A DNA stretch of 64,000 nucleotides from Neobacillus sp. CF12 (GCF_030348765.1 NZ_JAUCEU010000007.1:2040501-2104500), one strand, 5' to 3'; shown: positions 1-7,914, counted from the first letter of the stretch. The notes: generated from the letters alone by a model not told the origin. Numbers and translations: made by a program.

Positions 1-94
1 ACTCGCCCCAGCCTCCTTGATGTTTTTCCTGTACATCATAGTTCTGTACTGTTGAGTCTGCTGCAAGAAAAATTCGAATTGATTTATTACCCAT
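1..94 (-). CDS. Rhamnogalacturonan acetylesterase, N-terminal part (cut by window edge)
   Basis: Only the first 31 codons are inside the window, so this is the 5' end of a gene running off the left edge. The reading frame starts with ATG at 94, preceded five bases upstream by GGAGGG. The visible peptide reads MGNKSIRIFLAADSTVQNYD and continues into a Gly-Gly-Trp-Gly stretch. This is the block-I region of SGNH/GDSL esterases of the rhamnogalacturonan acetylesterase type (YesT/RhgT in B. subtilis), with the nucleophile Ser in A-D-S-T where most members have G-D-S-T. These enzymes remove acetyl groups from pectin rhamnogalacturonan I. It is divergent from the lyase at 475, which supports a shared pectin role. 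No signal peptide is visible. The family call from such a short stretch is good but not certain. Confidence 0.72.
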   Translation of the reverse strand, partial: MGNKSIRIFLAADSTVQNYDVQEKHQGGWGE

Positions 95-330
95 AAATAC
101 CCTCCAATCTAATTTAATAGAAATAATATTCGTTATCTATTCAATAACACAACCTTGTTCATTTTACTATTGGACATTTTTGATCTACCTATCTATTGAA
201 ATGGTAATTTCTTGCGTTGTTATCACACTTTTGCAAGTAAAGGATAAATACTTTAATTGGTTCAAAAGGACTATGAGAAAAGATATAAATTACCTTTTTT
301 TCAAGTAGATACAACTGATTTTCTATTAAA

Positions 331-357
331 GAATACTGAATATTAAATTCAGTATTC
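331..357. repeat. Perfect 11-bp inverted repeat in the divergent pectin-gene intergenic region
   Basis: The arms GAATACTGAAT and ATTCAGTATTC are exact reverse complements around a 5-base AT spacer. The site lies between the divergent acetylesterase and lyase genes, about 120 bases before the lyase start. It could be an operator for a local regulator or a weak AT-rich hairpin. No run of T follows on the plus strand, which argues against a simple terminator. Confidence 0.6.
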
Positions 358-425
358 CGAATATTTAAAATAAAATTTACTATGTAGTTCCTTATCAGTA
401 TTTCGTATGGAGGTGTTTTTAATTT

Positions 426-441
426 TTGTAAGCGTATTCAA
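426..441 (+). promoter_or_regulatory. CcpA-binding cre site upstream of the rhamnogalacturonan lyase
   Basis: TTGTAAGCGTATTCAA matches every fixed position of the Bacillus cre consensus WTGNAANCGNWNNCWW. It sits 33 bases before the TTG start and so probably lies within the leader or just after the promoter, where bound CcpA would block transcription. Carbon catabolite repression is usual for polysaccharide-degrading enzymes in Bacillus. Confidence 0.75.
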
Positions 442-474
442 TCATTTTTTAAATTGTGCAGGAGGGCGAATAAT

Positions 475-3039
475 TTGAAGAAAAAATCATTGTCTAAAAA
501 GGTACTATCCACTGCTATTGCATTACCTTTACTTTTATCAGGTGTTTCTAGTGTGTCTGCTGTCGAGATACAGCAAAAAAATGAAGCTAGTAATCTTCCA
601 GGAGTCCAATTAGAATACCTTGACAGAGGGTTAATTGCTGCTCCAACATCTGGGGGTATATTCCTAAGCTGGAGATTATTAGCGAATGAGGTGAAAGGTT
701 ATTCTGAAACTGGATTAACCGGGGTCAACTTCAATGTATACCGTGATGGTAATTTGATTTCAACAGTCGAAGACAGCACCAACTTTGTTGATCAAAATGG
801 CACCTCTGCTTCTAGCTATTATGTTCGTTCTGTATTAGATAGAAAAGAGCTCGATCAAAGTACTTCTGTCACACCTTGGAAGCAATCCTATGTTGACTTA
901 CGGCTCAAAAAGCCAGCCGATGGTGTGACACCTGCAGGTGAAAGGTATACCTATTCTGCAAATGATATGAGTGTCGGAGATGTTGATGGAGACGGCAAAT
1001 ATGAGTATTTTGTTAAATGGGAACCTTCCAACTCAAAGGACGTATCACAAAAAGGATATACCGGTAACACGTTTATTGACTGCTACAAGTTTGATGGAAC
1101 TCTATTATATCGAATTGACCTTGGTGTAAATATTCGCTCAGGAGCTCACTATACCCAATTCCTAGTTTATGATTTTGATGGTAACGGAAAATCAGAGATT
1201 ATGTTCAAAACCGCACCTGGTACAAAGATTATTAAATTTGATAAAGATGGAACTATCACCTCAGAAAAATTTATTACTATGCCTCAGAAAGACATTACTG
1301 CTGGCTACAGCAATCAAGATGATTATCGAATGAGCAAAGAAGACTATTACAATCATGTTGTAAACATGTTTATGGGGTGGCATGAGAATGAAGAGGTCGT
1401 CCTTGGAAACTGGCCAAGTACGCTTGAGGAAGCATTTGGTATCGAAAAACAATTTACTTATCCTTTATCTAAAGGAGATGCCATAAAATTAACTGATTAC
1501 TTTATGGACGTTTACGCACCTAAAAGAAGTGGAAACAACAAATTAAGAGATTTTGAGGGCTTTATCTTAGAAGGTCCTGAATATTTGACTGTTTTTAATG
1601 GAGAAACAGGCGAAGAAATGGATACGATTGATTACAAACCTGGCAGGCATGATGATGGTTTGATGTGGGGCGACTATGCAATGGGTAGAATTGAACCTGG
1701 AAACCGTGTCGACCGTTTCCTTGCAAATGTTGCGTACCTTGATGGTGAAAAACCATATGCAGTGTTTGCCCGCGGTTATTACACTAGAACCAATCTCGTT
1801 ACATACAGCTGGGATGGTAAGGAGTTAAAAGAAAATTGGACAGTTGATAGCGGATGGACACCAATGAGTAATCCATTTAATGATGGTCCACATGGTCGTG
1901 ACGGAACTGACCCGGAATTTGGTACCTTGACAACTCAAGGTGCACACTCTTTAAGTGCTGCAGATGTTGATGGCGATGGCAAACAGGAAATCGTATACGG
2001 CAGTGCAACCATTGATGATGACGGTTCCTTGTTATACAGTTCAATAGATACAATGCCTGCACAAAGTGCGGCACCAAACACCACTGCTAGACTCGGTCAT
2101 GGGGATGCGTTGCATGTAACGGATATAGATCCAAATAGGCCGGGAATGGAAATCTTTATGGTACATGAAGGCGGTGCATGGGCTCCGTATGGATATTCTT
2201 TACGTGATGCTAAAACAGGTGAAATTATTTATGGGGGCTATACTGGAAGGGATACCGGACGTGGTATGGTTGGGGACGTTGATCCATCCAAACCTGGATT
2301 AGAAACGTGGGCAGTTGGATTGTGGAGCGCAGCTGGTGAAAGGATTGATACAAGAGCTCCTGGGACAAACATGAACATAAAGTGGTCTGCGGATATGACA
2401 ACTCAAATTGTGAATGGTTCTTTAGATAATACTACTACCATCGATGACTGGAAAAAAGGCAGAGTCCTTACCGCTGCTGATACTAGAACGAATAACGGTA
2501 CAAAAGGCAATCCAAGTTTAGTTGCAGATATACTTGGTGACTGGAGAGAAGAACTTCTAGTCAGAACTGCGGATAGTTCAGCGATTCGTATTTATACGAA
2601 TACTGAGGTTACAAACCACAAATTATATACATTAATGCACGATGCACAATATCGTGCCGAAGTAGCAAGGCAAAGTACTGCTTATAATCAGCCTTCCTAT
2701 ACAAGCTTTTATTTCGGAAGTGATACTGATTGGGCAAAAGTCCCAGTACCAAATTTCTGGACTCCGGGGGTTCGGTCTGTGTTAGATGGAGCTATGGCTG
2801 ACTATAAAGCCAATGGAGAGTTGAATGGACCATTAGTTTCCAAATTAGAAAATTCTCTTAAACAAGCAGAACATCAACTTGAAAAACGATCTGTAGACCA
2901 AGCTTTGAAATTTATTGAGAAATATGTAACAGAAATTAACCATAGCAGGAACACTGATTACATTTCTAACAGTGCCAAGTTAAACTTATCACATAAAGCT
3001 CAATTACTAATTGACATGTGGGAAAATAATAACGACTAA
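475..3039 (+). CDS. yesW: Secreted rhamnogalacturonan lyase (polysaccharide lyase family 11) with C-terminal FIMAH-like domain
   Basis: The enzyme cleaves the alternating rhamnose-galacturonate backbone of pectin rhamnogalacturonan I by beta-elimination outside the cell. I chose TTG at 475 because AGGAGG lies nine bases upstream; an in-frame TTG at 454 lies before this site. The product is 854 residues. It begins with a Lys-rich n-region, a hydrophobic core and an Ala-type cleavage site (signal peptide, about residues 1-30). The mature part shows the PL11 hallmarks: repeated calcium-binding loops such as DVDGDGKYE, DFDGNGKSE and DVDGDGKQE, typical of its beta-propeller. B. subtilis YesW is about 620 residues. 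The extra length here includes about 70 charged helical residues at the C-terminus (LENSLKQAEHQLEK onward) resembling FIMAH-type tails of Gram-positive exoenzymes. A perfect cre site precedes it. Confidence 0.9.
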   Translation: MKKKSLSKKVLSTAIALPLLLSGVSSVSAVEIQQKNEASNLPGVQLEYLDRGLIAAPTSGGIFLSWRLLANEVKGYSETGLTGVNFNVYRDGNLISTVEDSTNFVDQNGTSASSYYVRSVLDRKELDQSTSVTPWKQSYVDLRLKKPADGVTPAGERYTYSANDMSVGDVDGDGKYEYFVKWEPSNSKDVSQKGYTGNTFIDCYKFDGTLLYRIDLGVNIRSGAHYTQFLVYDFDGNGKSEIMFKTAPGTKIIKFDKDGTITSEKFITMPQKDITAGYSNQDDYRMSKEDYYNHVVNMFMGWHENEEVVLGNWPSTLEEAFGIEKQFTYPLSKGDAIKLTDYFMDVYAPKRSGNNKLRDFEGFILEGPEYLTVFNGETGEEMDTIDYKPGRHDDGLMWGDYAMGRIEPGNRVDRFLANVAYLDGEKPYAVFARGYYTRTNLVTYSWDGKELKENWTVDSGWTPMSNPFNDGPHGRDGTDPEFGTLTTQGAHSLSAADVDGDGKQEIVYGSATIDDDGSLLYSSIDTMPAQSAAPNTTARLGHGDALHVTDIDPNRPGMEIFMVHEGGAWAPYGYSLRDAKTGEIIYGGYTGRDTGRGMVGDVDPSKPGLETWAVGLWSAAGERIDTRAPGTNMNIKWSADMTTQIVNGSLDNTTTIDDWKKGRVLTAADTRTNNGTKGNPSLVADILGDWREELLVRTADSSAIRIYTNTEVTNHKLYTLMHDAQYRAEVARQSTAYNQPSYTSFYFGSDTDWAKVPVPNFWTPGVRSVLDGAMADYKANGELNGPLVSKLENSLKQAEHQLEKRSVDQALKFIEKYVTEINHSRNTDYISNSAKLNLSHKAQLLIDMWENNND

Positions 3040-3047
3040 CCATTACA

Positions 3048-3086
3048 CAGCCACCTGATTCTTTATGGGTGGTTGTTTTGATTTTT
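3048..3086 (+). terminator. Rho-independent terminator of the rhamnogalacturonan lyase
   Basis: CAGCCACC pairs with GGTGGTTG (one G-U pair) around a 12-base loop, followed by TTTTGATTTTT. It starts eight bases after the stop codon. Confidence 0.75.
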
Positions 3087-3240
3087 ATTACCACCTTAGA
3101 CTCAATGATAATACGGATAAAATCAATTTCTGAACATTCCTTGAACAATTAGTCTTTAGCCAGAAATCGCCAAAATCCTCCACATCCTTCTACAAATTTC
3201 TATTTTATTCATTGATATATTTTTAGTCGTACATAAGTAT

Positions 3241-3531
3241 TTAATTGAGGAGGTTTATCGTTATGCGGAGTTGGCTAAAATGTTGGGACTGCCTGCTAGA
3301 ACAACTGAAGAAGGAATTGAAAGTCTAATAAAAGCTGTGGTCCATTTGGCAGAGGAATTAGATATGCCATTGAGTCTTGAAGAATGTGGAATCGATCAAA
3401 CTGATTACGAAAGCAAAATCTGCAGTTTAGCCTTACATGCTTTTATTGATCCAGATACGAATGTCAATCCAAAACGTCCATTGATGAGAGAACTAGCAGA
3501 TATCCTTCATCAGGCTTATAAGGGAAACTAA
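3241..3531 (+). pseudogene. C-terminal remnant of an iron-containing alcohol dehydrogenase
   Basis: The frame reads EEVYRYAELAKMLGLPARTT and ends near HAFIDPDTNVNPKRPLMREL. This matches the last ~90 residues of iron-containing (group III) alcohol dehydrogenases, including the characteristic N-P-R/K-x-P-L tail. Recognisable homology begins about 20 residues before the first possible start codon (TTG at 3271) and fades into AT-rich sequence. The NAD-binding half and the metal-binding His residues, about 300 residues, are missing. An 86-residue open frame starts at 3271, but with no N-terminal domain it cannot be an active dehydrogenase. GAGGAGG at 3247-3253 falls inside the homologous coding region, so I do not treat it as a real ribosome site. 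The family call is sound; expression is doubtful. Confidence 0.75.
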
Positions 3532-3550
3532 GAATCAAAAAAAAAGAATT

Positions 3551-3585
3551 AAAGCAGGGGCTAACAACTAGCCCCTGCTTTATCG
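3551..3585. terminator. Strong bidirectional hairpin terminator
   Basis: A 13-bp perfect stem (AAAGCAGGGGCTA with TAGCCCCTGCTTT) has a 5-base loop. On the minus strand it is followed within a few bases by a run of nine T, so it fits as terminator of the truncated FAH-family gene; it can also end transcripts coming from the left. Confidence 0.75.
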
Positions 3586-3632
3586 TTATCACACGCCATG
3601 AGTAAAAGTGTACACTATGATCCATTTCTTAG

Positions 3633-4259
3633 TTAGTCTTCTTTTCTCAATTTATTCAATAAACGTCCAAGACCATCAATCTCACAAACTACCTCATCAC
3701 CTGGCTTTAACCAGTTTTTTTCTCCCATTTCCATAATGACTCCCTCTGGTGTACCCGTATAAATAACATCACCCGGCAGAAGCGTCATAATTTGCGACAA
3801 ATCACTAATTAGCTTAGCAGTTAAGAAAATCATATCCTCAGTATTTGAATTTTGACGCAATTCACCATTTACCCAGCACTTTAAGTTCAAGTTTTGTGGA
3901 TTAGGTATCTCATCTGCAGTTACGATATAAGGTCCAAGCGGAGCAAAACCGTCAATTGCTTTTCCATATAGCCATTGAGGACTGCGGAATTGAAGCTCAC
4001 GAACGGAAAGATCATTTCCAACGGCATATCCAAAAACATAATCTAATGCACTTTCAACTGAAACATTTTTGGCCGGTTTCCCAATTATCGCAACTAATTC
4101 GACTTCGTAATCCACTTGTTCAGCCATTTTTGGCAGGAAAATATCCTCACGATGTCCCGAAAGACTATTTGTGTATTTAGCAAAATAAATAGGATCCTCA
4201 GGGATAGCTAGACCAGATTCTATGGCATGTTTACGGTAATTAGCGCCAACGTTATTCAC
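3633..4259 (-). pseudogene. 5'-truncated fumarylacetoacetate hydrolase (FAH) family gene
   Basis: The 208-residue frame begins at NNVGANYRKHAIESG, which is the start of the FAH catalytic core. YisK-like members have about 90 more residues upstream and the strand K-I-I-C-V-G before this point. A TAG stop sits directly in front of the GTG at 4259 and no ribosome site precedes it. The catalytic core otherwise looks intact: the metal ligands E-x-E in DYEVEL, Asp in GNDLS, the substrate loop VNGELRQ, and the family motif LPGDVIYTGTPEGV. Family members hydrolyse or decarboxylate 2-oxo/enol acids such as oxaloacetate or acylpyruvates. The most likely reading is a decayed gene beside another remnant (3241-3531). 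Short FAH proteins of about 220 residues exist, so a functional product is not excluded. Confidence 0.65.
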
Positions 4260-4497
4260 CTAGAAGATGTGGAACCGCTCATTTTTTACATCATGATATT
4301 GCTGTTAGCCATATATCCACACTAGAAAGAACCTGTACGGGAATTATTCTATAATTTTACTATTTGTAATCGCTTAATTTTTTATTTTTGAGATTTATAA
4401 AAATGAAAACGTCTTCACTAGATAATTTTGTGATATTTTCATTTAAAATGATTGAAAATATGTTATATTCAAATAAATAAAAATTAGGAGTGAGAAA

Positions 4498-5595
4498 ATG
4501 AAAGCACTAGTACAGCGTGCCTATAATTTTAATGCAGGTCCATCCGCCCTTCCCCTAGCTGTTCTCGAAAAAGCCCAGCAAGAGCTAATTGATTTTCGTG
4601 GTACAGGTATGTCTGTCATGGAGCTCAGTCACCGAAGTGCTGCCTATGAGGAAGTACATAATAATGCCATCGCACTTTTAAAGGAACTATTATCTATCCC
4701 AGAAGATTATGAGGTACTTTTTTTGCAAGGAGGAGGAAGCTTACAGTTTTCAATGGTTCCAATGAACTTTTTGAAACCTGGTGAAAAAGCAGGATATATC
4801 ATGTCCGGTGCATGGTCTGAAAAAGCATTTTCAGAGGCGAAATTGTTTGGGGACCCCTACCATGTTGCCAGCACCAAGGATAGTCAATATCGTCGAGTTC
4901 CACAATTTGATGAGTTGAAATACAATCCGACTGATGCCTATATACATCTGACATCGAATAATACAATTTATGGCACACAATGGAGAGACTTTCCAGATAC
5001 AGGAGATGTGCCATTGATTGCAGACATGTCTAGCGATATCTTATCCAAGCCCTTTGATGTTAGCAAATTTTCTTTAATCTATGCTGGTGCCCAAAAGAAC
5101 CTTGGTCCTTCTGGTGTTACAGTGGCAATCATCCGTAAGGATATGATTGAAAAAGCTAATCCTTCCATACCGACTATGTTAAAGTACAGCACTCACTCAA
5201 AAAACAACTCGTTATATAACACACCTCCAACATTCGGAATCTATATGCTTGGTGAAGTCTTAAATTGGATAAAGGAATTAGGCGGAATACATGCACTAAG
5301 TGAGAGGAACGAGGAAAAAGCAAAACTTATCTATGATGCAATCGACAAGAGCAATGGATTTTATGTTGGTCATGCTGAAGTTGAGAGCCGCTCCCTAATG
5401 AACATAACGTTCCGGGTAAAGGATGAGGAACTGGAGAAAAAGTTCTTAGTTGAGGCAAAGAAAGAAGGATTTGTCGGTGTAAATGGACATCGCTCTGTCG
5501 GAGGCTGCCGAGCATCTACCTACAACGCTGTCCCATATGAAACATGTAAAGCTTTTAGTGATTTCATGATACAATTTCAACAAACTCACCAATAA
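4498..5595 (+). CDS. serC: Phosphoserine aminotransferase
   Basis: SerC transfers an amino group from glutamate to 3-phosphohydroxypyruvate in serine synthesis, and also acts on the related vitamin B6 intermediate. The protein is 365 residues, close to the family norm. It shows the SerC opening RAYNFNAGPSALP, the PLP lysine at about residue 200 in AGAQKNLGPSG, and the C-terminal substrate-binding block GHRSVGGCRAS. The start ATG follows TTAGGAGTG with good spacing. It stands alone between divergent and convergent neighbours, with its own terminator. serA and serB are not in the window. Family assignment is very secure. Confidence 0.97.
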   Translation: MKALVQRAYNFNAGPSALPLAVLEKAQQELIDFRGTGMSVMELSHRSAAYEEVHNNAIALLKELLSIPEDYEVLFLQGGGSLQFSMVPMNFLKPGEKAGYIMSGAWSEKAFSEAKLFGDPYHVASTKDSQYRRVPQFDELKYNPTDAYIHLTSNNTIYGTQWRDFPDTGDVPLIADMSSDILSKPFDVSKFSLIYAGAQKNLGPSGVTVAIIRKDMIEKANPSIPTMLKYSTHSKNNSLYNTPPTFGIYMLGEVLNWIKELGGIHALSERNEEKAKLIYDAIDKSNGFYVGHAEVESRSLMNITFRVKDEELEKKFLVEAKKEGFVGVNGHRSVGGCRASTYNAVPYETCKAFSDFMIQFQQTHQ

Positions 5596-5606
5596 ATGTA
5601 GTATTT

Positions 5607-5645
5607 AAAGGGAAATATTATTTTATATATTTCCCTTTTTTATTT
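5607..5645 (+). terminator. Terminator of serC
   Basis: AAAGGGAAATAT pairs with ATATTTCCCTTT over an AT loop and is followed on the plus strand by a T-rich run. It overlaps the 3' end of the convergent kinase-like gene. Confidence 0.8.
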
Positions 5646-6273
5646 TTCGGTATAACCGATACCCTTTTCTGACATTGTTTACAATAAAGAATGGAATGGG
5701 TAGATGATATTTACTAATAAACGGCAAGTAAATTTTGTAATAGGCCTTTTTCAGGTCATCCCACTTTCTGCACTTTCCTTGTTTATAGAAATCTGATACA
5801 TCAACGATATACCCTCTCCCATTGCCCATAACGACATTCTTCCCATGAATATCATACGGGTTTAACCCAACTGAACGTGCATATGCGATCCCCTCATCCA
5901 CATCATGGATTACAGAGGCTGGAATAGGTATCCCTTTTACAAGTGCATCAAACAAGTTAATTCCATCTATCCTTTTTAGGATCAAATAATTATCACCATA
6001 GTCAATGAGTGAGGAAAAGGATTCATGATTTCCAAGTTTCCTATACACATCGACTTCTTTTTTTAAGTCTTCAGGTTTTCTTCCGTATACCTTTACAACC
6101 CATGTAGGATTTGATTGGTGTAAGAAGACACCTGCATAATTCCCGCTTCCAATTGTTTTCCATGTATTCGAAAAATTCTTTACAATGATTGGATCAAATG
6201 GACCATCTGTTGATAGTTGTATATTGGGTAGTAATTCATTTCCAATTAATTTAGTATATTTCTCAATTTTCAT
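5623..6273 (-). CDS. Small protein-kinase-like protein (YrzF-type)
   Basis: This is a 216-residue kinase-fold protein. Visible features are a Gly-rich loop IGSGNYAGVF (about 41-50), the ATP-anchoring Lys61 in VVKVYG, the catalytic-loop Asp141 and Asn146 in YDIHGKNV, and the metal Asp158 in VDVSDF. All the catalytic residues expected of a eukaryotic-like or aminoglycoside-type kinase are present, although the loop lacks the usual HRD. It resembles the small putative Ser/Thr kinases YrzF/YbdM of B. subtilis; its substrate is unknown. I chose ATG at 6273 because GAGGTG lies just upstream; an in-frame GTG at 6279 is inside that site. It is convergent with serC and divergent from the acetyltransferase at 6397. 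Confidence 0.75.
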   Translation of the reverse strand: MKIEKYTKLIGNELLPNIQLSTDGPFDPIIVKNFSNTWKTIGSGNYAGVFLHQSNPTWVVKVYGRKPEDLKKEVDVYRKLGNHESFSSLIDYGDNYLILKRIDGINLFDALVKGIPIPASVIHDVDEGIAYARSVGLNPYDIHGKNVVMGNGRGYIVDVSDFYKQGKCRKWDDLKKAYYKIYLPFISKYHLPIPFFIVNNVRKGYRLYRKIKKGNI

Positions 6274-6313
6274 ACGCACACCTCAGAACAAAACGGATTA
6301 ATTTATCTTTATT

Positions 6314-6338
6314 TTAGTATACATCCGATATACACTAA
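6314..6338. promoter_or_regulatory. 25-bp imperfect dyad between divergent kinase and acetyltransferase genes
   Basis: Ten of twelve position pairs around the central C at 6326 are complementary (outer arms TTAGT and ACTAA, inner TATCGGAT-like core). The dyad lies in the 120-base divergent promoter region, where a regulator could control both genes. No known operator class is recognised. Confidence 0.35.
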
Positions 6339-6396
6339 GAATAGATAAAATATTCTATATTTTTAAAAAAAGTTCTTCCTTTTAAGAGGTGATTGT

Positions 6397-6972
6397 ATGG
6401 GATTTCCTATTCTCGAAACAGAACGATTACATTTAATTGATATTACTCAAAATCATGCAAATAGTTTGTTTGAAATTTTATCATTGGATGAGGTAACCAA
6501 GTATTATGGCACTGACACTTTTACTTCTATCGAAGAAGCAAAAAAATTAATTGACATGTTCCAAAAGAATTATTACGAAAAACGTTCCATTCGCTGGGGT
6601 ATCATCCTTAAGGAAAATAATAAATTTATTGGGACGGCAGGCCTTAATGGATTACAGTTAAAAAATAAGAAAGCTGAAATCGGCTATGAAATACATCCCT
6701 CTTTTTGGCGAAAGAGTTACACTACTGAAGCAATAAGGGAGGTTTTAAGGTATAGTTACGTAGAATTGAAATTGAATCGGATTGGAGCCGTTGTTTACCT
6801 AGAGAACGAAGCTTCCAGCAAACTTCTTGAAAAATTAGGATTTAGTAAAGAAGGAGTACTGCGTGACTATTTGTATCAGAACGACCAATTTCATACCACC
6901 TATATTTTTTCTTTACTAAAGCAAGAATGGGAGACTTCCACTTCTTCATCCCATGGAGTACAAGCAAAATAA
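6397..6972 (+). CDS. GNAT-family N-acetyltransferase (RimJ/RimL-like)
   Basis: The 191-residue protein opens with LETERLHLIDI, the usual first strand of RimJ/RimL-type acetyltransferases. It contains the acetyl-CoA region at WRKSYTTEAIREVLRYSY (motif A) and the terminal ENEASSKLLEKLGFSKEGVL block typical of the family. It would transfer an acetyl group from acetyl-CoA to an N-terminal or small-molecule amine; the substrate cannot be told from sequence. ATG follows AAGAGGTG. The last 15 residues (Ser/Thr-rich) extend beyond the conserved fold. It is a single gene with its own terminator. Confidence 0.85.
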   Translation: MGFPILETERLHLIDITQNHANSLFEILSLDEVTKYYGTDTFTSIEEAKKLIDMFQKNYYEKRSIRWGIILKENNKFIGTAGLNGLQLKNKKAEIGYEIHPSFWRKSYTTEAIREVLRYSYVELKLNRIGAVVYLENEASSKLLEKLGFSKEGVLRDYLYQNDQFHTTYIFSLLKQEWETSTSSSHGVQAK

Positions 6973-6998
6973 AAAGCCAGGTAATCCTGGCTTTTATT
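6972..6998. terminator. Bidirectional terminator between acetyltransferase and small hypothetical gene
   Basis: AAAAGCCAGG pairs with CCTGGCTTTT around the loop TAAT, followed by TTATTCTT on the plus strand. A-rich flanks allow use in both directions; it overlaps the stop codon of the minus-strand small gene. Confidence 0.8.
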
Positions 6999-7194
6999 CT
7001 TCAAAATAATCTTTGAAGGCTTTGGGATTATTGGTTTCCTTCCCTTGATAATAAGGGTTATTTTCAGTTGAATCCTCAGGGTCAAGATTTGTCTTAATAA
7101 TTAAATGGGGACCCGAGGGCTGCTCAGCGATGATCCTGTCGTCTAATTCGTTAAAATCAGGTAGTTTGTTATTTCCAGGCTGTCTAGGTTCCAT
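6994..7194 (-). CDS. Small hypothetical protein, 66 residues
   Basis: I do not recognise this protein. The open frame extends to 7242, but ATG at 7194 has TAGGAGGTG eight bases upstream and gives the product MEPRQPGNNKLPDFNELDD onward. It is hydrophilic, rich in Asn, Pro, Asp and Glu, without membrane segments or cysteines, and ends in KDYFEE. The near-ideal ribosome site and a terminator right at its stop support it as a real gene. It lies downstream of cotE in the same direction. A spore-associated role is possible from position only. Confidence 0.6.
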   Translation of the reverse strand: MEPRQPGNNKLPDFNELDDRIIAEQPSGPHLIIKTNLDPEDSTENNPYYQGKETNNPKAFKDYFEE

Positions 7195-7270
7195 ATCTTT
7201 GACACCTCCTAAAAATAGCTTGCTGATTTTTCTTTTTATCATACATTCTTCTTATATTATAAAATGAATA

Positions 7271-7304
7271 AAAAGAAAAAACTAGGAAGTAAAGACTTCC
7301 TAGT
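7271..7304 (-). terminator. Terminator of cotE
   Basis: ACTAGGAAGT pairs exactly with ACTTCCTAGT around AAAG; on the minus strand it is followed by TTTTTCTTTTT. It begins five bases after the cotE stop. Confidence 0.85.
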
Positions 7305-7308
7305 ATGT

Positions 7309-7854
7309 TTATTCTTCTTCGACTCCAAGTAAGAAATCTGGGTTTAAATCCTCAAATTCTTCGTCGTCAACATCCATTCCCCAATCATCGTCATCATCAT
7401 GGCAGCCCTTTGGATTAACGGCAACACAGACTTTCGTTTCACCAATAACTTCCACTAGGAATTCCCTTTCGACATGGACAATGATTCTATTGCCATTTGG
7501 TGAGATAACTGCTTCACAACAATTCGGTTGCTGCAGCACTCTTGCACAAATTTCATTGTCATCCAAGCAATCGTGGTCACGATACTTTAACTTAATAACA
7601 TCTGTATACTTCACACACTCCGTAACCACTTCTGTTCTGGTATTATCATTATAGGAATACCAAACGTTGATGTCATAAGAGCCGTGTATTTCTACAGTTT
7701 TGCCGACTTTTTTCGCGTTGTATTTATGGTTGATAATCCAACAGCCAAGTATGCTGGTTGGACTATGTGCCGGGCTAATCGTATGATTGGAATTGGTGAA
7801 TTTACGCCCTTTCGCTACTACGGCCTTCGTAATTATCTCTCTGTATTCTCCCAT
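7309..7854 (-). CDS. cotE: Spore outer-coat morphogenetic protein CotE
   Basis: CotE directs assembly of the outer spore coat on the forespore surface in the mother cell. The ATG at 7854 gives 181 residues, the same length as B. subtilis CotE, and the start [20 protein letters not shown] is nearly identical to it. The conserved core [18 protein letters not shown], the VLQQPNC segment and a highly acidic tail (runs of Asp and Glu) are all present. The frame is open to 7884, but AGGAGG lies between that point and 7854. It follows ricA in the direction of transcription, as in B. subtilis. A sigma-K-like promoter lies upstream. Confidence 0.96.
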   Translation of the reverse strand: MGEYREIITKAVVAKGRKFTNSNHTISPAHSPTSILGCWIINHKYNAKKVGKTVEIHGSYDINVWYSYNDNTRTEVVTECVKYTDVIKLKYRDHDCLDDNEICARVLQQPNCCEAVISPNGNRIIVHVEREFLVEVIGETKVCVAVNPKGCHDDDDDWGMDVDDEEFEDLNPDFLLGVEEE

Positions 7855-7886
7855 TTCGCGCGAACCCTCCTCATTCATTTTCATTT

Positions 7887-7914
7887 CATCCTATGCAAGT
7901 TTTTAGACTAGTGT
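7887..7914 (-). promoter_or_regulatory. Candidate sigma-K promoter of cotE
   Basis: On the minus strand, AC is followed after 17 bases by CATAGGATG, close to the sigma-K pattern AC-N16/17-CATANNNTA. It lies about 35 bases upstream of the cotE start. In B. subtilis cotE is transcribed from a sigma-E and a sigma-K promoter; I saw no clear sigma-E site. Confidence 0.5.

Noticed and set aside
4260..4497. T-box or other riboswitch before serC
   Set aside because: I saw no T-box bulge sequence or clear terminator/antiterminator pair in this AT-rich region.
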